Part shown: positions 9,835 through 18,418 of the stretch, piece by piece
How the letters are laid out: the number at the start of each line of letters is the position of its first letter
How positions within the stretch are numbered: the stretch's first letter is position 1
Assembly (NCBI RefSeq): GCF_007858285.1
Contig: NZ_VFIL01000017.1
Span: 1-64,000 of the forward strand
Direction: 5' to 3'
Origin: Pseudomonas brenneri
Lineage (GTDB): Bacteria > Pseudomonadota > Gammaproteobacteria > Pseudomonadales > Pseudomonadaceae
DNA: 64,000 bases
Made by a program: the position numbers and the translations under genes
Notes under the pieces: generated by a model
The model's database searches: none
What the model saw: only the letters and a program-made list of their open reading frames with translations
Told to the model about the DNA's origin: nothing

Positions 9835-10955
9835 GTCGTATGTCGTTTGAATTACTGGCCACCGACGGCAAGGCCCGTCGCGGTCGCCTGACCTTCCCGC
9901 GCGGCACCGTGGAGACCCCGGCGTTCATGCCGGTCGGCACCTACGGCACCGTCAAGGGCATGCTGCCGCGTGACATCGTTGCCACCGGCGCCGAGATCAT
10001 CCTCGGCAACACCTTCCACCTGTGGCTGCGCCCGGGCACGGAAGTGATCAAGAAGCATGGCGACCTGCACGATTTCATGAAGTGGCAAGGCCCGATCCTC
10101 ACCGACTCCGGTGGTTTCCAGGTGTTCAGCCTGGGCGCCATGCGCAAGATCAAGGAGGAGGGCGTGACCTTCGCCTCGCCGGTGGACGGTTCCAAGGTGT
10201 TCATGGGCCCGGAGGAGTCGATGCAGGTCCAGCGCGACCTGGGCTCTGACATCGTGATGATTTTTGACGAATGCACGCCGTACCCGGCCGATGAAGAGGT
10301 GGCGCGCATCTCCATGGAGTTGTCGCTGCGCTGGGCCCAGCGTTCGAAGAATGCCCATGGCGACAACACTGCCGCGCTGTTCGGCATCGTCCAGGGTGGC
10401 ATGCACGAAAGTCTGCGCAAGCGCTCGCTGGAAGGCCTGGACAAGATCGGTTTCGATGGCCTGGCCATTGGCGGCCTGTCGGTGGGCGAGCCCAAGCACG
10501 AGATGATCAAGGTGCTGGACTACCTGCCAGGCCTGATGCCTTCTGACAAACCTCGTTACCTTATGGGCGTTGGCAAACCGGAAGATCTCGTAGAGGGTGT
10601 GCGCCGCGGTGTGGACATGTTCGATTGCGTGATGCCAACCCGTAATGCCCGCAATGGGCATCTGTTCATTGATACAGGCGTGCTGAAGATCCGTAACGCG
10701 TTCCATCGCCATGATGATTCGCCGCTGGATCCCACCTGTGATTGCTACACCTGCCAGAACTTCTCCCGTGCTTATCTGCACCATCTGGACAAATGCGGGG
10801 AAATGCTGGGTAGCATGTTGAATACCATCCACAATTTGCGTCACTACCAAGTCCTGATGGCTGGTTTGCGCGAGGCTATTCAACAGGGTACATTGGCCGC
10901 CTTTGTCGATGCCTTCTATGCCAAGCGCGGGCTTCCCGTGCCGCCCTTGGACTGA
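9831..10955 (+). CDS. tgt: Queuine/preQ1 tRNA-guanine transglycosylase
   Basis: A 374-residue TIM-barrel enzyme that swaps guanine 34 for preQ1 in tRNAs with GUN anticodons; QueA acts on the product. Visible features are FMPVGTYGTVKGMLP, the nucleophile region LTDSGGFQVFSLG, FDECTPYP, GIVQGGMHESLR, GGLSVGEP and the C-terminal zinc site DPTCDCYTCQNFSRAYLHHL. Two methionines lie close together at the start (9831 and 9840); the first overlaps the queA stop and is chosen. Confidence 0.97.
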   Translation: MSRMSFELLATDGKARRGRLTFPRGTVETPAFMPVGTYGTVKGMLPRDIVATGAEIILGNTFHLWLRPGTEVIKKHGDLHDFMKWQGPILTDSGGFQVFSLGAMRKIKEEGVTFASPVDGSKVFMGPEESMQVQRDLGSDIVMIFDECTPYPADEEVARISMELSLRWAQRSKNAHGDNTAALFGIVQGGMHESLRKRSLEGLDKIGFDGLAIGGLSVGEPKHEMIKVLDYLPGLMPSDKPRYLMGVGKPEDLVEGVRRGVDMFDCVMPTRNARNGHLFIDTGVLKIRNAFHRHDDSPLDPTCDCYTCQNFSRAYLHHLDKCGEMLGSMLNTIHNLRHYQVLMAGLREAIQQGTLAAFVDAFYAKRGLPVPPLD

Positions 10956-10998
10956 GTTTCCCGACCCTAAGATTCACTATTTGCAACTGGAGTGCTAA

Positions 10999-11337
10999 AT
11001 GAGCTTTTTTATCTCTAACGCTATGGCTGACGCCGCTGCACCGGCCGCTGCCGGTCCTATGGGCGGTGGTTTCGAGTGGATTTTCCTGGTCGGCTTCCTG
11101 GTCATCTTCTACCTGATGATCTGGCGCCCACAGGCCAAGCGCGCCAAAGAGCAGAAAAACCTGCTGGGCAGCTTGCAGAAAGGTGACGAAGTTGTGACCA
11201 CTGGCGGCATCGCTGGCAAGATCACCAAGGTTGCCGACGCTTTCGTGGTCCTGGAAGTCTCCGACACCGTTGAAATCAAGTTCCAGAAAGGCGCCATCGC
11301 CGCCACGCTGCCAAAAGGCACGCTCAAAGCGATCTGA
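10999..11337 (+). CDS. yajC: Sec translocon accessory subunit YajC
   Basis: A 112-residue inner-membrane protein with a single membrane segment (FEWIFLVGFLVIFYLMIW) followed by the conserved RPQAKRAKEQKNLLGSLQKG and the cytosolic GDEVVTTGGIAGKI domain. YajC joins SecD and SecF in the accessory complex that helps protein export. It lies between tgt and secD in the order conserved in gammaproteobacteria. Confidence 0.96.
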   Translation: MSFFISNAMADAAAPAAAGPMGGGFEWIFLVGFLVIFYLMIWRPQAKRAKEQKNLLGSLQKGDEVVTTGGIAGKITKVADAFVVLEVSDTVEIKFQKGAIAATLPKGTLKAI

Positions 11338-11359
11338 GTAACAACTTTTACCAATCGAC

Positions 11360-11378
11360 GGGGCGCGCAAGGCGCCCC
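11360..11378 (+). other. Intergenic hairpin between yajC and secD
   Basis: GGGGCGC pairs with GCGCCCC around GCAAG. No T run follows, so it is unlikely to be a full terminator; it may stabilise or process the yajC mRNA 3' end. Confidence 0.45.
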
Positions 11379-11399
11379 GCGTCATAAGCGGGCGGCGTG

Positions 11400-13268
11400 A
11401 TGCTGAACAAATACCCTCTGTGGAAATACGTACTGATCCTGGCGGTGCTGGCGATCGGTTTTATTTATTCCGCTCCCAATCTCTATCCTGATGACCCTGC
11501 GATCCAGATCACTGGCGCCAGCACTTCGCTGCAGGTCAATCAGGCTGATCTGGAACGCGCGAGCAAAGCGCTCACTGACGCGGGTATCCAGGTCAAGGCG
11601 GCAACATTGGCAGCTGATGCGAAGGGCGGCTTGTTGCGCCTGACCAAGCAGGAAGACCAATTGCCGGCCAAAGATGTCGTGCGCAAGGTGATGGGGGATG
11701 ACTATGTCGTCGCGCTCAACCTGGCACAGACCACGCCAAAATGGCTGAGCAGCATCGGTGCACACCCGATGAAGCTGGGCCTGGACTTGTCCGGTGGTGT
11801 GCACTTCCTGTTGGAAGTGGACATGGACAAAGCCCTCGACGCGCGCATGAAAGTCTACGAAGGCGATGTGAAGAGCCTGCTGCGCAAAGAGAAGTTGCGT
11901 TATCGCAGCCTGCCGCAGCTCAACGGTGCGATCCAGCTGGGCTTTGCTGACGAGGCCGCCCGTGAACAGGCGCGTGCCCTGATTCGCAAGAGCTTTAACG
12001 ATTTCGACATTGTGCCTGCCGACCTCAATGGTCAGCCGGTGCTGCGTCTGGCGATGACCCCGGCCAAGCTGGCGGAAATCCGTGAATACTCCATCAAGCA
12101 GAACTTGACCACGGTACGTAACCGCGTCAACGAGCTGGGTGTGGCCGAGCCTCTGGTTCAGCGCCAGGGTGCCAACCGCATCGTGGTCGAGCTGCCAGGC
12201 GTGCAGGACACCGCTGAAGCCAAGCGGATCCTCGGCAAGACCGCCAACCTTGAGTTCCGCCTGGCCGCCGAGCCGGGTGCTTCCAAGGCCACTTCCGAGA
12301 CTTTCGAGTTCCGTGAGGGCAATCGTCCTTCTGCGCAGATCGAGCGTAGCCTGATCATCACGGGCGACCAGGTGACAGACGCCAAGGCCGGTTTCGGTGA
12401 GCACGGTACGCCTGAAGTGAACATCCGCCTGGATGGTCATGGTGGCGAACTGATGAACCGCGCCACCCGCAGCAACGTCGGTCGCAGCATGGCGGTGATC
12501 TTCATCGAGCAACGCCCGGTGACCACCTACGTCAAGCAAATGGTCAACGGCGTCGAGAAAGACGTGGCGGTCCAGACCTTCAAGGAAGAGAAGAAGATCA
12601 TCAGCCTGGCGACCATCCAGTCGCCGCTGGGTGCTCAATTCCGTATCACCGGCCTGAACGGCCAGGGTGAGTCTTCCGAGCTGGCCCTGTTGCTGCGTGC
12701 CGGTGGCCTGGCGGCACCGATGTACTTTGCTGAAGAACGCACCATCGGTCCAAGCCTGGGTGCCGACAACATCACCAAGGGCGTCGATGCGGCGCTGTGG
12801 GGCATGTTGTTTGTTTCCCTGTTCATCATCGCCATCTATCGCTTCTTTGGCGTGATCGCCACCGTTGCGCTGGCGGGGAACATGGTCATGTTGCTGGCCT
12901 TGATGTCGCTGCTGGGGGCTACACTGACCCTGCCGGGTATCGCCGGTATCGTACTCACCATGGGTATGGCGGTGGACGCCAACGTACTGATCTTCTCGCG
13001 GATTCGTGAAGAGATCGCGGCGGGCATGAGCGTACAACGGGCAATCAACGAAGGTTTCGGCCGGGCATTTACCGCTATTCTCGACTCCAACCTGACCACT
13101 TTGCTGGTCGGCGGGATTCTCTTTGCCATGGGCACCGGCCCGGTCAAAGGTTTTGCGGTGACCATGTCCCTGGGTATCTTTACCTCGATGTTCACGGCCA
13201 TTCTGGTGACCCGCGCAATGGTCAACCTGATCTATGGCGGGCGTGACTTCAAGAAGTTGTGGATTTAA
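11400..13268 (+). CDS. secD: Protein translocase subunit SecD
   Basis: A 622-residue RND-superfamily membrane protein. An N-terminal membrane segment (YVLILAVLAIGFIYSAPNLY) precedes the large periplasmic P1 domain containing KLGLDLSGGVHFLLEVD. Five C-terminal membrane segments include the GIVLTMGMAVDANVLIFSRI motif. SecD and SecF use the proton-motive force to pull exported proteins across the membrane. The ATG at 11400 is preferred over the GTG one codon upstream by comparison with Pseudomonas SecD. secF follows after nine bases. Confidence 0.97.
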   Translation: MLNKYPLWKYVLILAVLAIGFIYSAPNLYPDDPAIQITGASTSLQVNQADLERASKALTDAGIQVKAATLAADAKGGLLRLTKQEDQLPAKDVVRKVMGDDYVVALNLAQTTPKWLSSIGAHPMKLGLDLSGGVHFLLEVDMDKALDARMKVYEGDVKSLLRKEKLRYRSLPQLNGAIQLGFADEAAREQARALIRKSFNDFDIVPADLNGQPVLRLAMTPAKLAEIREYSIKQNLTTVRNRVNELGVAEPLVQRQGANRIVVELPGVQDTAEAKRILGKTANLEFRLAAEPGASKATSETFEFREGNRPSAQIERSLIITGDQVTDAKAGFGEHGTPEVNIRLDGHGGELMNRATRSNVGRSMAVIFIEQRPVTTYVKQMVNGVEKDVAVQTFKEEKKIISLATIQSPLGAQFRITGLNGQGESSELALLLRAGGLAAPMYFAEERTIGPSLGADNITKGVDAALWGMLFVSLFIIAIYRFFGVIATVALAGNMVMLLALMSLLGATLTLPGIAGIVLTMGMAVDANVLIFSRIREEIAAGMSVQRAINEGFGRAFTAILDSNLTTLLVGGILFAMGTGPVKGFAVTMSLGIFTSMFTAILVTRAMVNLIYGGRDFKKLWI

Positions 13269-13277
13269 GGGGCTGCC

Positions 13278-14192
13278 ATGTTACGTACAATCAACTTCAT
13301 GGGCGTTCGCAACGTTGCGTTCGGCGTCACTGTGCTCCTTACTGTCCTGGCGTTGTTCAGCTGGTTTCATAAGGGTCTGAACTACGGTCTGGACTTCACC
13401 GGCGGTACGCTCATCGAGCTGACCTACGAGAAGCCGGCCGACGTTGCCAAGGTGCGTACCCAACTGAACGAGGCCGGTTATCAGGAGGCCATCGTGCAGA
13501 GCTTTGGCGCGACTACCGACTTGCTGGTGCGTATGCCTGGCGAAGACCCGCAACTGGGTCACCAGGTGGCCGAGGCCTTGCTCAAGGTCGGTGGCGACAA
13601 CCCGGCGTCGGTCAAGCGTGTCGAGTTCGTCGGCCCGCAGGTCGGTGAAGAACTGCGCGACCAGGGCGGCCTCGGCATGCTGATGGCGCTGGCCGGCATC
13701 ATGATCTACCTGGCATTCCGCTTTCAGTGGAAGTTCGGTGTCGGTGCGATTGTCTCGCTGATCCACGACGTGATCGTGACCGTGGGCATCCTGGCGTACT
13801 TCCAGATTACCTTCGACCTGACAGTATTGGCGGCGGTGCTGGCGATCATTGGTTACTCACTCAACGACACCATCGTGGTATTCGACCGGGTTCGCGAGAA
13901 CTTCCGGGTGCTGCGTAAGGCGACGTTGATCGAAAACATCAACATCTCCACCACCCAGACCCTGTTGCGCACCATGGCGACGTCGATCTCCACCTTGCTG
14001 GCGATTGCCGCACTGATGATCTTCGGTGGCGACAACCTGTGGGGCTTCTCCCTGGCGCTGTTTATCGGCGTCCTGGCGGGTACCTACTCGTCGATCTACA
14101 TCGCCAACGTGGTGCTGATCTGGCTGAACCTCAGCAGCGAGGACCTGATCCCTCCTGTCGCAACCGACAAGGAGATCGACGACCGCCCTTGA
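13278..14192 (+). CDS. secF: Protein translocase subunit SecF
   Basis: A 304-residue partner of SecD with six membrane segments. Characteristic motifs are GLNYGLDFTGGTLIELTYE after the first segment and LAIIGYSLNDTIVVFDRVRE in the core. The start ATG lies nine bases after secD behind AAGGGG. A strong terminator follows at 14222-14255, ending the queA-tgt-yajC-secDF cluster. Confidence 0.97.
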   Translation: MLRTINFMGVRNVAFGVTVLLTVLALFSWFHKGLNYGLDFTGGTLIELTYEKPADVAKVRTQLNEAGYQEAIVQSFGATTDLLVRMPGEDPQLGHQVAEALLKVGGDNPASVKRVEFVGPQVGEELRDQGGLGMLMALAGIMIYLAFRFQWKFGVGAIVSLIHDVIVTVGILAYFQITFDLTVLAAVLAIIGYSLNDTIVVFDRVRENFRVLRKATLIENINISTTQTLLRTMATSISTLLAIAALMIFGGDNLWGFSLALFIGVLAGTYSSIYIANVVLIWLNLSSEDLIPPVATDKEIDDRP

Positions 14193-14221
14193 TGGGTGTT
14201 TGTTGATCCGCAGTTACAAAG

Positions 14222-14255
14222 AAGGCGTGAGTATTGAACTCACGCCTTTTTTTTT
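14222..14255 (+). terminator. Intrinsic terminator after secF
   Basis: AAGGCGTGAGT pairs with ACTCACGCCTT around a short ATTGA-type loop and runs into nine T residues. Confidence 0.92.
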
Positions 14256-14315
14256 GCTCCAAGGCTGGGTATAGCGCGGACTTTTCAGTCCGCTTGTGAT
14301 GGTCAGGAGGTTCAC

Positions 14316-14858
14316 GTGAACAAGTCGTTACTGGTTGGTGCGGTATTGGGTGCTGTCGGTGTGACTGCCGGGGGTGCTGTTGCCACCTACAGCCTGGTAA
14401 AAAGCGGCCCTGAGTATGCGCAAGTGCTGGCGGTGCAGCCGGTCAAGACCCAGATCAAAACCCCTCGTGAGGTCTGCAAGGACGTCACCGTGACCCGGCA
14501 GCGTCCGGTGCAGGATCAGCATCAAATCGCCGGTACTGTGGTTGGCGCCCTGGCAGGCGGCCTGTTGGGTAATCAGATTGGTGGCGGTTCTGGCAAGAAG
14601 ATTGCCACCGTAGCCGGTGCGGTTGGTGGCGGTTATGCAGGTAACAAGGTTCAGGAAGGCATGCAGAACCGTGATACCTACACCACCACCCAGACGCGTT
14701 GTAACACCGTCAATGACATCAGCGACAAGGTTGTCGGCTATGACGTGCGTTACAACCTGGATGGCAAGGAGGGATCGGTGCGTATGGAGCGTGATCCAGG
14801 TAGCCAGATCCCTGTCGACAAGGAAGGGCGTTTGATCCTGGGCCAGAATCAGCAGTAA
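14316..14858 (+). CDS. Glycine-zipper 2TM-domain envelope protein (SlyB/RcsF-associated type), function unknown
   Basis: A 180-residue envelope protein. An N-terminal signal-anchor-like segment (LLVGAVLGAVGVTAGGAVATY) is followed by a charged region and then a glycine-zipper domain, HQIAGTVVGALAGGLLGNQI plus GKKIATVAGAVGGGYAGNKV, the 2TM repeat found in SlyB, Pcp and related outer-membrane-associated proteins. The C-terminal third contains a paired cysteine pattern and a YDVRYNLDGKEGSVRM strand. There is no lipobox cysteine at the signal peptide, so it is not an obvious lipoprotein. It has its own ribosome site (CAGGAGG) and stands alone after the secF terminator. Confidence 0.75.
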   Translation: MNKSLLVGAVLGAVGVTAGGAVATYSLVKSGPEYAQVLAVQPVKTQIKTPREVCKDVTVTRQRPVQDQHQIAGTVVGALAGGLLGNQIGGGSGKKIATVAGAVGGGYAGNKVQEGMQNRDTYTTTQTRCNTVNDISDKVVGYDVRYNLDGKEGSVRMERDPGSQIPVDKEGRLILGQNQQ

Positions 14859-14881
14859 TCCCAGGTCTGGCGCAATACAAA

Positions 14882-14972
14882 ATGTGGGAGCGGGCTTGCT
14901 CGCGATAGCGGTGGGTCAGTCAAGTCTATCTAAACTGACACTCCGCTATCGCGAGCAAACCCGCTCCCACAT
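14882..14972. repeat. REPIN (inverted pair of REP sequences)
   Basis: ATGTGGGAGCGGGCTTGCTC at the left is mirrored by the complementary end GCTCCCACAT at the right, each with an internal REP hairpin. About 40 bases of spacer lie between them, also partly complementary (CGCGATAGCG with CGCTATCGCG). This is a non-autonomous REPIN mobilised in trans by RAYT transposases; no RAYT gene is in the window. Confidence 0.85.
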
Positions 14973-15020
14973 GTGATTTGTGTTGTCGCTGAAATCGAGG
15001 CTTGGCTAAATCCCAGGCAT

Positions 15021-15049
15021 AAAAAAAGCACCCCTCGGGGTGCTTTTTT
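15021..15049. terminator. Bidirectional intrinsic terminator downstream of suhB
   Basis: AAAAAAGCACCCC and GGGGTGCTTTTTT form a near-perfect stem with A and T runs on both sides. It can stop suhB on the minus strand and any transcription arriving from the plus strand. Confidence 0.9.
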
Positions 15050-15061
15050 GTGCTCGCTCGC

Positions 15062-15877
15062 TTAGCGCTTCAGCGAGGCCGGCAGGTGCGGCTGGATCGC
15101 CGTCAGTACTGCCTTGAAGCATTTGGTGTTGCCTGCAACCACGTGGCCCTTCTCCAGGAAGTCGTGACCGCCGGTGAAGTCGCTCACCAGGCCGCCAGCC
15201 TCTTGGATCAGCAGCGCGCCTGCGGCCATGTCCCACTCGGACAGGCCCGACTCCCAGAACGCATCAAAGCGACCGGCGGCCACGTAGGCCAGGTCCAGGC
15301 TTGCTGCGCCAGCGCGGCGGATGCCGGCGGTCTGGCCAACCAGGGCGCGGAACATGCCCAGGTAGTTTTCCAGGTTATCCATCTGGTCATCGCGGAACGG
15401 GAAACCGGTACCCAGCAGGGCGCCGTCCAGGCTGGTACGACCGCTGACGCGCAGGCGACGGCCGTTCAACTGGGCGCCACGGCCACGGCTGGCGGTGAAT
15501 TCTTCCTGGCGAACCGGGTCGAGTACAACAGCGTGTTCCAGGCGGCCACGGTATTTGCAGGCAATGCTCACGGCAAAGTGCGGGATGCCGCGCAGGAAGT
15601 TGGTGGTGCCATCCAGTGGGTCGATGATCCACAGGTAGTCTTCGCCTTCGCCGCTACCTTTGTGCAGGCCGGTTTCTTCACCGAGGATGCCGTGGGTAGG
15701 GTAGGCCTTGCGCAGGGCGTCGATGATTTTCTGTTCGGCGGCGCGATCCACCTCGGATACATAATCCTTGGCGTCTTTTTCGTCGACCTTGATGGTATCC
15801 AGGCGCTCGATGGAGCGGAAGATCAATTCACTGGCGCTGCGGGCGGCGCGCAGCGCGATATTCAGCATGGGCTGCAT
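15062..15877 (-). CDS. suhB: Inositol-1-monophosphatase family protein SuhB
   Basis: A 271-residue member of the lithium-sensitive phosphatase family. It shows the metal-binding motifs GEETG, then WIIDPLDGTTNF and WDMAAGALLIQEAGG, in the normal order. SuhB hydrolyses inositol-1-phosphate and in bacteria is also known as a Nus-associated RNA-processing/antitermination factor; in P. aeruginosa it affects virulence regulation. It is divergent from trmJ with about 145 bases between the starts, the usual Pseudomonas arrangement. Confidence 0.96.
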   Translation of the reverse strand: MQPMLNIALRAARSASELIFRSIERLDTIKVDEKDAKDYVSEVDRAAEQKIIDALRKAYPTHGILGEETGLHKGSGEGEDYLWIIDPLDGTTNFLRGIPHFAVSIACKYRGRLEHAVVLDPVRQEEFTASRGRGAQLNGRRLRVSGRTSLDGALLGTGFPFRDDQMDNLENYLGMFRALVGQTAGIRRAGAASLDLAYVAAGRFDAFWESGLSEWDMAAGALLIQEAGGLVSDFTGGHDFLEKGHVVAGNTKCFKAVLTAIQPHLPASLKR

Positions 15878-16022
15878 GGATGTGTCACCTAAGGTTGTTA
15901 AAGAAAGCCGAGCATTCTAGCAGAAACTTTCTTCAGGTGAAGGACGACGTTCGCTTTCATGGCATAACCTTAGGCTGTTCTGTAAGATTTGCTCCCCTTT
16001 CCCGTGTCCGAGAGCGCCTCCC

Positions 16023-16793
16023 TTGCTGCAAAACATTCGTGTCGTCCTCGTCAATACCAGTCATCCCGGCAATATCGGCGGGGTGGCGCGGGCCATGAAG
16101 AACATGGGGCTGACGCGCCTGGTGCTGGTGGAGCCGCGTGTGTTCCCGCACCACGAAGCCGACGCTCGTGCCTCCGGCGCCAATGACATCCTTGAAAAAG
16201 CCCAGGTCGTCGCCACATTGGAAGACGCCTTGGTCGGCTGCAACCTGGTGCTCGGCACCAGTGCCCGTGATCGTCGCATCCCCTGGCCACTGCTCGATCC
16301 CCGCGAATGTGGGGCCAAAGTGGTCGAAGAGGCGGCCGGCGGCGCTGAAATCGCCCTGGTGTTTGGTCGTGAAGACTCCGGCCTGACCAATGAAGAGCTG
16401 CAGCGATGTCACTACCACGTACACATTCCATCGGACCCTGAATTCAGCTCGCTGAACCTTGGGGCGGCGGTGCAGGTGTTGAGTTATGAGGTGCGCATGG
16501 CCTGGCTGGCAGCACAAGGCCAGCCGAGCAAGATGGAGAAGGACGAGGTTGCGTCGACCAAAAGTGGCGAATTGGCCACCATGGACGAGCTGGAGCGATT
16601 CTATGAACACCTGGAGCAAACCCTGGTGGCCATCGAGTTCCTTGATCCGGAAAAACCACGGCACTTGATGGCGCGCCTGCGAAGGCTTTACGGCCGCAGT
16701 TCGGTCAGTCGGGCAGAAATGAATATATTGCGTGGCATCCTCACGGAAACCCAGAAAGCGGCCCGTGGCGAGCTTCTTAAGCGGAAGGATTAA
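16023..16793 (+). CDS. trmJ: tRNA (cytidine/uridine-2'-O-)-methyltransferase TrmJ
   Basis: A 256-residue SPOUT-class enzyme that methylates the 2'-hydroxyl of nucleotide 32 in several tRNAs. The N-terminal RVVLVNTSHPGNIGGVARAM and the knot motifs ALVFGREDSGLTNEEL and IPSDPEFSSLNLGAAVQVLS are intact. The start is a TTG at 16023: it gives the family N-terminus MLQNIRVVLVN, and no ATG lies between it and the conserved region. The ribosome site is poor. cysE follows after two bases. Confidence 0.95.
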   Translation: MLQNIRVVLVNTSHPGNIGGVARAMKNMGLTRLVLVEPRVFPHHEADARASGANDILEKAQVVATLEDALVGCNLVLGTSARDRRIPWPLLDPRECGAKVVEEAAGGAEIALVFGREDSGLTNEELQRCHYHVHIPSDPEFSSLNLGAAVQVLSYEVRMAWLAAQGQPSKMEKDEVASTKSGELATMDELERFYEHLEQTLVAIEFLDPEKPRHLMARLRRLYGRSSVSRAEMNILRGILTETQKAARGELLKRKD

Positions 16794-16795
16794 AA

Positions 16796-17578
16796 ATGTT
16801 CGAGCGTTTGCGAGAAGATATCCAAAGTGTTTTCCACCGTGACCCGGCGGCGCGCAACGCCTTTGAAGTGCTGACCTGCTATCCGGGCATGCACGCGATC
16901 TGGATCCACCGCCTGTCCGGTGCCTTGTGGGGTATGGGCTGGAAATGGCTGGCGCGACTGGTGTCGAACTTCGGGCGCTGGTTGACCGGGATTGAGATTC
17001 ATCCGGGGGCCAAGGTGGGTCGTCGCTTCTTTATCGACCATGGCATGGGCATCGTTATTGGTGAAACCGCCGAAATCGGAGACGACGTGACCCTGTATCA
17101 GGGCGTGACCCTGGGCGGCACCACCTGGAACAAGGGCAAACGCCATCCGACCCTTGAAAATGGCGTGGTGGTCGGGGCGGGCGCCAAGGTCCTGGGCCCG
17201 TTTACCGTCGGTGCTGGCGCCAAGGTCGGTTCCAATGCGGTGGTCACCAAGGCGGTGCCGCCAGGTGCAACCGTGGTGGGGATTCCCGGGCGGATCATCA
17301 TCAAGCCGCACGTCAGCGATGAGCAGGAAGCCAAGCGCAAGGCCATGGCCGAGAAAATCGGCTTTGATGCCTATGGCGTCAGTGAGGACATGCCTGACCC
17401 GGTGGCGCGCGCCATCGGTCAGTTGCTCGACCATCTGCAAGCGGTGGACGGCAAGTTGGATGGCATGTGCGGCGCGCTGAAGGATCTGGGCAGTCCCTAC
17501 TGTGCGAAGGATCTGCCTGAGTTGCGCGAAGAAGACTTCGCCGAGATCAAGAGCGAAAGCGCTACCAAGGCCGGCTGA
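16796..17578 (+). CDS. cysE: Serine O-acetyltransferase
   Basis: A 260-residue left-handed beta-helix enzyme that makes O-acetylserine from serine and acetyl-CoA, the committed step to cysteine. An N-terminal helical part precedes the hexapeptide-repeat domain starting at IEIHPGAKVGRRFFIDHGMG, with the catalytic-loop VTLGGTTWNKGKRHPTLENG and the AVPPGATVVGIPGRII capping turn. It lies just upstream of the isc operon, which uses cysteine as sulfur donor; linkage is conserved in Pseudomonas. Confidence 0.95.
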   Translation: MFERLREDIQSVFHRDPAARNAFEVLTCYPGMHAIWIHRLSGALWGMGWKWLARLVSNFGRWLTGIEIHPGAKVGRRFFIDHGMGIVIGETAEIGDDVTLYQGVTLGGTTWNKGKRHPTLENGVVVGAGAKVLGPFTVGAGAKVGSNAVVTKAVPPGATVVGIPGRIIIKPHVSDEQEAKRKAMAEKIGFDAYGVSEDMPDPVARAIGQLLDHLQAVDGKLDGMCGALKDLGSPYCAKDLPELREEDFAEIKSESATKAG

Positions 17579-17600
17579 CTCTTGAGTCGGTCGCGATCCC

Positions 17601-17690
17601 TGTAGGAGCTGGCTTGCCTGCGATGGCGGCGAGCCAGTACCGGATGGACTGGCTGGCAAGCCGCTATCGCAGGCAAGCCAGCTCCCACAT
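17601..17690. repeat. REPIN between cysE and the isc operon
   Basis: TGTAGGAGCTGGCTTGCCTG at the left and GGCAAGCCAGCTCCCACAT at the right form a long inverted repeat. The inner arms also pair (GATGGCGGC-type with GCCGCTATC). The left end has the TGTAGGAG version and the right end the TGTGGGAG version, so the element is hybrid. Confidence 0.82.
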
Positions 17691-17784
17691 TTGATCTCCA
17701 TTGGTCTTGAGGTTGGGGCTTGACCCTGTTCCCGCTGTTCCATCCGCCTCCGTCCTGCTACAATTCGCGCGCCTTTTTTACGGG

Positions 17785-17843
17785 TATTCCTGACTAAAGT
17801 ACTAGGTCTTATAGTTGACTTAAATACTCGGGAATCGCATACT
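17785..17843 (+). promoter_or_regulatory. iscR promoter with tandem IscR type 1 boxes
   Basis: Two adjacent 25-base sites fit the E. coli IscR type 1 pattern (ATA..TGACT..A.TA.TC): TATTCCTGACTAAAGTACTA at 17785-17804 and onward to 17810, and ATAGTTGACTTAAATACTCG at 17811-17830 and onward to 17835. The second contains TTGACT (17815-17820), which serves as the -35, 17 bases from CATACT (17838-17843) as the -10. Holo-IscR bound here should repress its own operon. Confidence 0.78.
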
Positions 17844-17876
17844 TGCTCCCATTCTGAAACACCTTGGTACTTGTCC

Positions 17877-18368
17877 ATGAGACTGACTACAAAAGGCCGT
17901 TACGCGGTGACCGCCATGCTCGATCTGGCCCTGCACGCGCAAAACGGGCCGGTGTCCCTGGCCGATATCTCCGAGCGCCAAGGCATTTCCCTGTCTTACC
18001 TTGAGCAACTGTTCGCCAAGTTGCGCCGCAGCAACCTGGTTTCCAGTGTGCGTGGCCCGGGTGGCGGTTATCAGTTGTCCCGTGACATGCAAGGCATCCA
18101 GGTTGCCCAGGTGATCGACGCGGTGAATGAATCCGTCGATGCCACCAAGTGCCAGGGCCTGGGTGACTGCCATGCCGGCGACACCTGCCTGACGCACCAC
18201 TTGTGGTGTGACTTGAGTCTGCAGATCCATGAGTTTTTGAGTGGTATCAGCTTGGCTGATCTTGTGACTCGCCGTGAGGTACAGGAAGTAGCCCAGCGTC
18301 AGGACCAGCGCCGTTGCAACACCAAGGCGCCGCGTCTGGACAAGATTGAAGCGTCCGCCGTCGAGTGA
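17877..18368 (+). CDS. iscR: Fe-S cluster regulator IscR
   Basis: A 163-residue Rrf2-family repressor. A winged-helix domain (MRLTTKGRYAVTAMLDLALH, SYLEQLFAKLRRSNLV, VRGPGGGYQLSR) is followed by the [2Fe-2S] ligands Cys92, Cys98 and Cys104 with His107. Holo-IscR represses the isc operon, so demand for clusters relieves repression. The ATG at 17877 gives the family start; an upstream TTG would add two residues. The promoter carries two type 1 IscR boxes. Confidence 0.97.
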   Translation: MRLTTKGRYAVTAMLDLALHAQNGPVSLADISERQGISLSYLEQLFAKLRRSNLVSSVRGPGGGYQLSRDMQGIQVAQVIDAVNESVDATKCQGLGDCHAGDTCLTHHLWCDLSLQIHEFLSGISLADLVTRREVQEVAQRQDQRRCNTKAPRLDKIEASAVE

Positions 18369-18418
18369 CAGCCGAAGAGCTAACGGCACGCCAGCCAGCC
18401 TGATTTAGGAGAAAGTCC

